64,000 nucleotides of DNA from Rhodanobacter soli. Its GTDB lineage: Bacteria; Pseudomonadota; Gammaproteobacteria; Xanthomonadales; Rhodanobacteraceae. Made by a program: the position numbers and the translations under genes. The notes below the pieces were generated by a model. That model was not told the origin of the DNA. It ran no database searches and saw only the letters and a list, made by a program, of their open reading frames with translations. Below are positions 59,379 to 64,000 of the stretch, piece by piece (the first letter of the stretch is position 1; each line of letters opens with the position of its first letter). The DNA lies in assembly GCF_040548735.1 (NCBI RefSeq), contig NZ_JBEPSD010000003.1:62001-126000 (forward strand), read 5' to 3'.

Positions 59379-60380
59379 TCAGAACGTGCGCCGCACCGAA
59401 TAGTCGGCCAGGGTGGCCAGCGCATCGCGGTGGGCCGAGGCGGGCAGGGTGGCGAGGGCGGCACGGGCGGCGTGGGCATGGCGCAGGGCGCGCTCGCGGG
59501 TGCGTTCCAGGGCGCCGGAGTCGCGGATCGAGGCGATGATGCGGTCGAGCGAGTCGAGGCCGCCGTGCTCGATCGCGTGGCGCAGCGACTGCGCCTGTTC
59601 CGGGTTTGCCTTCTCCAGCGCGTAGATCAGCGGCAGGGTCGGCTTGCCTTCGGCGAGGTCGTCGCCGATGTTCTTGCCCAGCGTGCCGGCGTCGCTGGTG
59701 TAGTCGAGCAGGTCGTCGGCGATCTGGAACGCGTAGCCCAGTTCCATGCCGTAGTGGCGCAGTGTGGCCACCTGTTCCTCGGGCAGGCCGCCGAGGATGC
59801 CGCCCAGTTCGGTGGCGGCGGCGAACAGCACGGCGGTCTTGCGTTCGATCACGGCGAGATAGGCAGACTCGCTCACGTCGGCGTTGCCGATGTTGAGCAG
59901 CTGCAGCACTTCGCCCTCGGCGATCGTGTTGGTGGTGTCGGCGAGGATGCGCATGATGCGCATGTCGTCCAGTTCCACCATCAGCTGGAAGGAGCGCGAG
60001 TACAGGAAGTCGCCGACCAGCACGCTGGCGGCGTTGCCCCATAGCGCGTTGGCGGTCTTGCGGCCGCGGCGCAGGTCGGACTCGTCGACCACGTCGTCGT
60101 GCAGCAGGGTGGAGGTGTGGATGAACTCGATGATCGCGGCGAGCTTGGTGTGGCGTTCGCCGCGGTAGCCGGCGGCACCGGCGGCCAGCACGTGCAGCAT
60201 CGGGCGCAGCCGTTTGCCGCCGCCGGCGATGATGTGGTCGGCGATCTGGTTGATCAGCACCACGTCGGAAGACAGCCGCTGGCGGATCAGCGCATCGACC
60301 CGCTGCATGTCGGCGGCGGCGAGGTCGCGCACCTGGGCGAAGTCGGCGGGGCGGGTGGCGTCGGCGGGCATCGAATTCAT
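59379..60380 (-). CDS. ispB: Polyprenyl (octaprenyl) diphosphate synthase
   Basis: Trans-prenyltransferase that extends farnesyl diphosphate with isopentenyl units to make the quinone side chain, in the cytosol. The 333-residue protein has GGGKRLRPML, the first Asp-rich motif in TSTLLHDDVVDESDLRRG (about residues 84-101), and the second in QIADDLLDYTSD (about 210-221). The residue two before the first DD motif sets chain length in this family but cannot be read as C40 with certainty. The ATG at 60380 is used. Divergent from an MFS transporter; a TATAAT on the minus strand (60413-60408) fits a promoter start near 60401. Confidence 0.94.
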   Translation of the reverse strand: MNSMPADATRPADFAQVRDLAAADMQRVDALIRQRLSSDVVLINQIADHIIAGGGKRLRPMLHVLAAGAAGYRGERHTKLAAIIEFIHTSTLLHDDVVDESDLRRGRKTANALWGNAASVLVGDFLYSRSFQLMVELDDMRIMRILADTTNTIAEGEVLQLLNIGNADVSESAYLAVIERKTAVLFAAATELGGILGGLPEEQVATLRHYGMELGYAFQIADDLLDYTSDAGTLGKNIGDDLAEGKPTLPLIYALEKANPEQAQSLRHAIEHGGLDSLDRIIASIRDSGALERTRERALRHAHAARAALATLPASAHRDALATLADYSVRRTF

Positions 60381-60407
60381 GGAGGCATCACAGCGGCGTA
60401 GGACGTG

Positions 60408-60413
60408 ATTATA
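60408..60413 (-). promoter_or_regulatory. -10 element for ispB
   Basis: A perfect TATAAT on the minus strand, 28 bp upstream of the ispB ATG. No clear -35 is seen at 17 +/- 1 bp, so strength is uncertain. Confidence 0.5.
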
Positions 60414-60473
60414 GGGGTTGCAGGAAGTTGCGCCGCGACATGTCGCCACAAACCGCTGCAGGGGGCGCGACCT

Positions 60474-60479
60474 TATAAT
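60474..60479 (+). promoter_or_regulatory. -10 element for the MFS transporter
   Basis: A perfect TATAAT, 33 bp upstream of the GTG start of the MFS gene. As with the divergent ispB site, the -35 is poorly conserved. Confidence 0.55.
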
Positions 60480-60512
60480 GCCGGCAATGCCTCTATCGAC
60501 ATCCCTTCCCCG

Positions 60513-61715
60513 GTGAGCAAACTCACGAGCCTGGAACTGCGCAGCGCGTTGACGCTGGCCTGCGTGATCAGCCTGCGCCTGTTCGGCCTGTTCCTGATCA
60601 TGCCGGTGTTCTCGCTGTACGCGAAGACGATGCCCGGCTCCACCGGCTTCATGATCGGGCTGGCGCTGGGCGTCTACGGCATCGGCCAGGTGCTGCTGCA
60701 GATTCCGCTGGGGCTGCTGTCCGACCGCGTCGGGCGCAAGCCGGCGATCACCCTGGGTTTGCTGCTGTTCGCGCTGGGCGGGCTGATCGCGGCGATGTCG
60801 CACACGCTCACCGGCATCGCGATCGGTCGCGCGGTGCAGGGCATGGGCGCGGTGGCAGGCGCCGGCATCGCGCTGGCGGCGGATCTCACCGCCGAGGAGA
60901 ACCGCGGCAAGGTGATGGGCATCATCGGCGTGTCGATCGGCCTGGCGTTCCTGCTGGCGCTGATCCTGGGACCGCCGCTGGAGGCGATCGCCGGATTGCC
61001 CGGCCTGTTCGCCGCCACCTCGATCCTGGCGCTGGTTTCGCTGGCGCTGCTGTGGCTGATCGTACCCACGCCGGCGCGCGCCCGTGCGCCGGCCGCGGCC
61101 GGCTTCGGCCAGATGCTGGCGATGCTGCGCGACAGCCGCATGCTGGTGTTGAACGGCTCGGTGTTCTTCCTGCATGCGCTGCTCACCGCCAGCTTCGTCG
61201 GGCTGCCGCTGCTGCTGGCGAACACGCTGCATCTGCCGGTGAACCGTCATTGGGAGCTGTACCTGCCGGTGATGACGGTGGCCGCCTTCGTGATGGGCGC
61301 AACCATGCACCACATGCGCGAGATCGCGCAGAGCCTGCGCATCGTGATGGTGTGCGTGGTGGCGATCGGGCTGGCCCTGCTCGGCTTCGCGCTGTCCGGC
61401 AGCCACATCGCCGTGTTCGGCGTGGCCGCGGCGGTATTCTTTTCCGCCTTCAACCTGCTGGAGGCAGCCTTGCCCAGCCTGGTGTCGCGGCTGGCGCCGG
61501 CGCACCTGCGCGGTGCGGCGATGGGTGCGTACTCGACCAGCCAGTTCGTCGGCGCATTCGTGGGCGGCACGTTCGGCGGCATCGCGCTGGGCCGGCTCGG
61601 CCCGGACGGCGTGTTCGTCTGCGCCGCGGCGCTGACCCTGCTGTGGCTGCCGCTGGTGATCGCCGGCTCGCGGCGGATCGGCCGCGCTGCCGTCGCACAG
61701 CCACTGCCCGTTTAG
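60513..61715 (+). CDS. MFS transporter (YajR-like)
   Basis: Major-facilitator exporter of 400 residues with twelve helices. The first helix LRLFGLFLIMPVFSLYAKTMPG and GIGQVLLQIPLGLLSDRVGRKPAITLGL carry MFS motif A (GxLSDRVGRKP). Family relatives include YajR and other drug-type exporters, but it lacks the C-terminal YAM domain of YajR. Substrate unknown. No ATG lies in frame near the start, so the GTG at 60513, 8 residues before the conserved N-terminus, is chosen; an upstream frame to 60405 would run through the promoter region. Divergent from ispB. Confidence 0.88.
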   Translation: MSKLTSLELRSALTLACVISLRLFGLFLIMPVFSLYAKTMPGSTGFMIGLALGVYGIGQVLLQIPLGLLSDRVGRKPAITLGLLLFALGGLIAAMSHTLTGIAIGRAVQGMGAVAGAGIALAADLTAEENRGKVMGIIGVSIGLAFLLALILGPPLEAIAGLPGLFAATSILALVSLALLWLIVPTPARARAPAAAGFGQMLAMLRDSRMLVLNGSVFFLHALLTASFVGLPLLLANTLHLPVNRHWELYLPVMTVAAFVMGATMHHMREIAQSLRIVMVCVVAIGLALLGFALSGSHIAVFGVAAAVFFSAFNLLEAALPSLVSRLAPAHLRGAAMGAYSTSQFVGAFVGGTFGGIALGRLGPDGVFVCAAALTLLWLPLVIAGSRRIGRAAVAQPLPV

Positions 61716-61800
61716 GAACCCGGGGGGTTTGCAATAGCCTCCCGGCGGCCCAATCATGGTGCGCGCGGCGTGGCCGCATCGTGCATCGAGTACCGTTCCG

Positions 61801-62784
61801 ATGGCTCATGAAATCATCGCGCTGATCGCGCAGTACGGCATGCTGCTGGTGTTCCTCAACGTGCTGGTGACCCAGCTCGGTGCGCCGGTGCCGGCGGTGC
61901 CGACGCTGGTGGTGGCCGGTGCGCTGGCGGCGGGCGGGCAGGTGCCGGCGCTCGGCGTGCTGCTGGTCACCGTGGTCGCGTGCCTGCTCAGCGACGCGCT
62001 GTGGTATGCGGCCGGGCGGCGCTACGGTGCGGGCGTGATGCGCCTGCTGTGCCGCATCTCGCTGTCGCCGGATTCGTGCGTGCAGCGCTCCGAACTGCAG
62101 TTCCAGCGCTGGCGCGGGCAGGTCCTGCTGATCGCCAAGTTCGTGCCCGGGCTGGCCACGGTGGCGCCGCCGCTGGTGGGCGCGATGGGCCTGGCACCGT
62201 CCGCGTTCGTGCTGTTCGACGGACTGGGTTCGCTGCTGTGGGCCGCGGTGGCGATCGGACTGGGCTATGTCTTCGCCGCGCAGATCGACGACCTGCTGGC
62301 GGCCATCGCCAATGCCGGCACGCTCGCGCTGGAAGTGCTGCTGGGTCTGCTGGCGCTGTACGTCGTCGCGCGCTGGTGGCAACGCCGGCATCTGCTGCGC
62401 ACGCTGCGGATGGCGCGCATCACGGTCGAGGAACTGGAGCGGGCGCTGAAGTCGGAGCCGGCACCGGTGGTGCTCGACGTGCGGGCGGAGGGCTCGCGGC
62501 TGCTCGATGCACGGGTGCTTCCCGGCGCACTGCTGCTCGACGACCGCGGTATCGACCGCAGCGTGCACGACATCCCGCTCGATCGCGAGCTGGTGGTCTA
62601 CTGCAACTGCCCGAACGAGGTGTCCGCGGCCAGGGTCGCCAAAATCCTGATCGCGCAGGGTTACCGCCGGGTACGTCCGTTGCTTGGCGGCCTGGATGCG
62701 TGGGACGCGGCCGGCTATCCGGTCGATCGGCTGCCCGCGCCGGTGGGCGTTGCGGATGACGGAGTCGCACGCGCCACCGGCTGA
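61801..62784 (+). CDS. DedA-rhodanese fusion protein
   Basis: Membrane protein of 327 residues combining two domains. The N-terminal DedA/SNARE-associated (VTT) domain (about residues 1-200) has ALWYAAGRRYG, RWRGQVLLIAKFVPGLATVAPPLVGAMG and hydrophobic helices; DedA proteins act as lipid (undecaprenyl or phospholipid) scramblase-like transporters. The C-terminal rhodanese domain (about 205-320) has VVLDVRAEGS and the active-site loop VVYCNCPNEVSAARVA with the catalytic Cys, then RPLLGGLDAWDAAGYPV. A rhodanese linked to a DedA domain is found in several proteobacteria, and its job is unproven. The ATG at 61801 is chosen over an upstream frame from 61756. Confidence 0.88.
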   Translation: MAHEIIALIAQYGMLLVFLNVLVTQLGAPVPAVPTLVVAGALAAGGQVPALGVLLVTVVACLLSDALWYAAGRRYGAGVMRLLCRISLSPDSCVQRSELQFQRWRGQVLLIAKFVPGLATVAPPLVGAMGLAPSAFVLFDGLGSLLWAAVAIGLGYVFAAQIDDLLAAIANAGTLALEVLLGLLALYVVARWWQRRHLLRTLRMARITVEELERALKSEPAPVVLDVRAEGSRLLDARVLPGALLLDDRGIDRSVHDIPLDRELVVYCNCPNEVSAARVAKILIAQGYRRVRPLLGGLDAWDAAGYPVDRLPAPVGVADDGVARATG

Positions 62785-62868
62785 TCGCTGCGCACCGAAA
62801 ATTTACGCGTTGCATACGCGGATCGGCCGAATCGCTACCCCTTTCTTATACGGCGCTTCCTACAGTGC

Positions 62869-62888
62869 CCGCCTCATCCTTGAGGCGG
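62869..62888 (+). promoter_or_regulatory. Hairpin just upstream of the kdp leader gene
   Basis: CCGCCTCA (62869-62876) pairs with TGAGGCGG (62881-62888) around the loop TCCT, 8 bp perfect stem. Its right arm contains GAGG, which would be the Shine-Dalgarno sequence for the ATG at 62894, so folding may limit translation. Confidence 0.5.
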
Positions 62889-62893
62889 CTTCG

Positions 62894-62986
62894 ATGGATT
62901 TCGTCTACCTGCTGTTCCTGTTCGTGCTGTGCGCGTCCGCGCTGGGCTTCCTGCTGATCTGCGACCGGCTTGGCCCGCGCCAATGA
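62894..62986 (+). CDS. Small membrane protein encoded before kdpF
   Basis: A 30-residue peptide: one hydrophobic helix (about residues 3-22, rich in Leu and Phe) followed by ICDRLGPRQ. Small single-helix proteins of this kind, ending in a C-x-R-L segment, commonly precede kdpF in proteobacterial kdp operons, but the function is not known. It is supported by position 52 bp before kdpF on the same strand and by the Shine-Dalgarno-like GAGGCGG. It could be a structural accessory of the Kdp complex or a leader peptide. Too short for confident assignment. Confidence 0.6.
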   Translation: MDFVYLLFLFVLCASALGFLLICDRLGPRQ

Positions 62987-63037
62987 ACCGCATCTTCCGC
63001 TCTGCTCATCCGCCCTCCCAAGCGTGAGTTACCTGCC

Positions 63038-63130
63038 ATGAATGTCCTTTATGTCCTCGCCACGCTGATCGCGGTGGCGTTGACCGGCTACCTGTGCGTG
63101 GCCCTGCTCAAGCCGGAGTGGTTCGAATGA
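63038..63130 (+). CDS. kdpF: Potassium-transporting ATPase subunit KdpF
   Basis: Single-helix peptide of 30 residues, MNVLYVLATLIAVALTGYL onwards, ending in ALLKPEWFE, the KdpF signature (L-x-x-P-E-x-F). KdpF stabilises the KdpABC K+ ATPase in the inner membrane. Its stop codon overlaps the kdpA start codon by ATGA, so the two are translationally coupled. First recognised structural gene of the kdp operon in this window. Confidence 0.93.
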   Translation: MNVLYVLATLIAVALTGYLCVALLKPEWFE

Positions 63131-64000
63131 CCACCAACGACTTCCTGCAGACCGGCCTGTTCCTGCTCGTCTTGCTGTTGCTGGTGAAGCCGGTCGGCAG
63201 CTACATGACGCTGGTGTTCGCCGAGGCGCCGAACCGCATCACCCGCTTCGGCGGCCACGCGGAGCGCGGCATCTATCGCCTGTGCGGCATCAGCAGCACC
63301 GAGGAGATGGGCTGGAAGCGCTACGCGTTGGCCATGCTGCTGTTCAACGTGCTCGGCCTGTTGGCCGTCTATGCGCTGCAGCGGACACAGCCATGGCTGC
63401 CGCTGAACCCGCAGCACTTCGCCGCGGTGTCGCCGGATTCGGCGATGAACACCGCGATCAGCTTCGCCAGCAATACCAACTGGCAGGGCTACGCCGGCGA
63501 ATCGACGATGAGCTACCTGACCCAGATGCTGGGCCTGGCGGTGCAGAACTTCCTCTCCGCGGCGACCGGCATCGCGGTGCTGGTGGCGGTGGTGCGCGGC
63601 TTCAGCCGGCGCAGTGCGAGCGGCCTGGGCAGCTTCTGGGTCGACCTCACGCGCAGCACGCTGTACGTGCTGCTGCCCTTGTCGCTGCTGATGAGCCTGC
63701 TGCTGGTCTCGCAGGGCGTGGTGCAGAACTTCAGGCCGTATGTCGACGTGCCGGTGCTGCAGGCGAGCAGTTATTCGACGACCGCGCAGGACGCCGCCGG
63801 CCACGACGTGAGCATGCAGACGGCGGTCAGCACGCAAACCCTGCCGATGGGTCCGGCCGCCTCACAGATCGCGATCAAGCTGCTCGGCACCAACGGTGGC
63901 GGCTTCTTCAATGCGAACTCGGCGCATCCGTACGAGAACCCCACGCCGTTCTCCAATTTCGTCGAGATGCTGGCGATCTTCCTGATCCCCGGCGGCCTGT
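63127..64000 (+). CDS. kdpA: Potassium-transporting ATPase subunit KdpA (3' partial)
   Basis: Channel-like subunit of the high-affinity K+ uptake ATPase in the inner membrane. The open frame runs from the ATG at 63127 past the window edge, so only about the first 291 residues are present. Visible are MTTNDFLQTGLFLLVLLLLVK at the start, the first selectivity-filter region TAISFASNTNWQGYAGE, and the second, KLLGTNGGGFFNANSAHPYENPTP, both typical of KdpA. kdpB, kdpC and probably kdpD/kdpE should follow outside the window. Expression is expected to be induced by low K+ through KdpDE, but no operator is obvious upstream. Confidence 0.95.
   Translation, partial: MTTNDFLQTGLFLLVLLLLVKPVGSYMTLVFAEAPNRITRFGGHAERGIYRLCGISSTEEMGWKRYALAMLLFNVLGLLAVYALQRTQPWLPLNPQHFAAVSPDSAMNTAISFASNTNWQGYAGESTMSYLTQMLGLAVQNFLSAATGIAVLVAVVRGFSRRSASGLGSFWVDLTRSTLYVLLPLSLLMSLLLVSQGVVQNFRPYVDVPVLQASSYSTTAQDAAGHDVSMQTAVSTQTLPMGPAASQIAIKLLGTNGGGFFNANSAHPYENPTPFSNFVEMLAIFLIPGGL

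Noticed and set aside
60381-61757. Long upstream extension of the ispB frame on the minus strand
   Set aside because: It is antisense to the MFS transporter and contains only Gln/His/Arg-rich sequence; IspB starts at 60380.
1-64000. tRNA, rRNA, CRISPR arrays, toxin-antitoxin, phage or insertion-sequence genes
   Set aside because: I looked in the gaps and on both strands and saw no cloverleaf, direct-repeat array, transposase, integrase or phage structural gene that I could support.

Overview
The window is 64 kb of high-GC chromosome with no rRNA, tRNA, insertion sequence, prophage or CRISPR array that I can see. Gene content points to a gammaproteobacterium of the Xanthomonadales, probably close to Rhodanobacter or Dyella. 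The pointers are a TonB receptor of the Xanthomonas/Caulobacter type, GTP-dependent PEP carboxykinase, a long FadE acyl-CoA dehydrogenase, a metX-metB-hom operon behind a SAM-I riboswitch, and IspB. The placement is inferred from family content, not from a marker gene. Coding density is high, many genes overlap by ATGA or TGATG, and most long antisense reading frames are GC-driven shadows.

Layout. 1-10 kb: end of an M48 membrane protease, a GMC oxidoreductase, an MFS-type transporter, a CBS-domain protein, mtgA, hslO (Hsp33) and a GAF-GAF-GGDEF-EAL protein. 10-15 kb: an orphan exported protein, an ECF sigma / anti-sigma / DUF4097 operon, and pckG. 15-20 kb: a fatty-acid block (TetR regulator, alpha/beta hydrolase, fadE, hotdog-fold protein). 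19.8-27.2 kb: response-regulator diguanylate cyclase, a hybrid histidine kinase with three receivers, a CPBP protease and prfC. 27.4-34.5 kb: a lower-GC membrane gene, an M20 peptidase, mntP behind a yybP-ykoY (manganese) riboswitch, a TonB receptor and an MBL-fold hydrolase. 34.7-41 kb: a stand-alone EF-G paralogue, a small receiver and a CheB-CheR-PAS-HWE kinase fusion. 41-46 kb: M24 peptidase, DUF1304, fatty-acid desaturase, 2OG-Fe dioxygenase, cysteine synthase, 1-Cys peroxiredoxin. 46-49.5 kb: metX-metB-hom. 49.5-56 kb: a YceI protein, DUF3574 lipoprotein, two transporters, L-serine deaminase, a glutaredoxin-like protein. 56-60.4 kb: minus-strand run ispB, yceI, cytochrome b561, yceI, DUF697 GTPase. 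60.5-64 kb: MFS transporter, DedA-rhodanese fusion, and the start of a kdp potassium-ATPase operon cut by the window edge.

How the genes work together. The clearest regulatory unit is the methionine operon. Two or three met-box-like octamers sit directly upstream of a -35/-10 promoter whose predicted start coincides with the first helix of a SAM-I riboswitch, and a further hairpin can hide the metX ribosome-binding site. The manganese riboswitch should couple MntP export to Mn(II). The fadE block is likely under the divergent TetR regulator. The YceI/cytochrome b561 run lies beside the polyprenyl synthase gene and may form an isoprenoid/quinone-linked module. Two signalling clusters at 20-24.5 kb and 37-41 kb use multi-domain kinases with c-di-GMP or chemotaxis-like outputs. 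I found no convincing wholly new system; the findings list the places most likely to repay checking.
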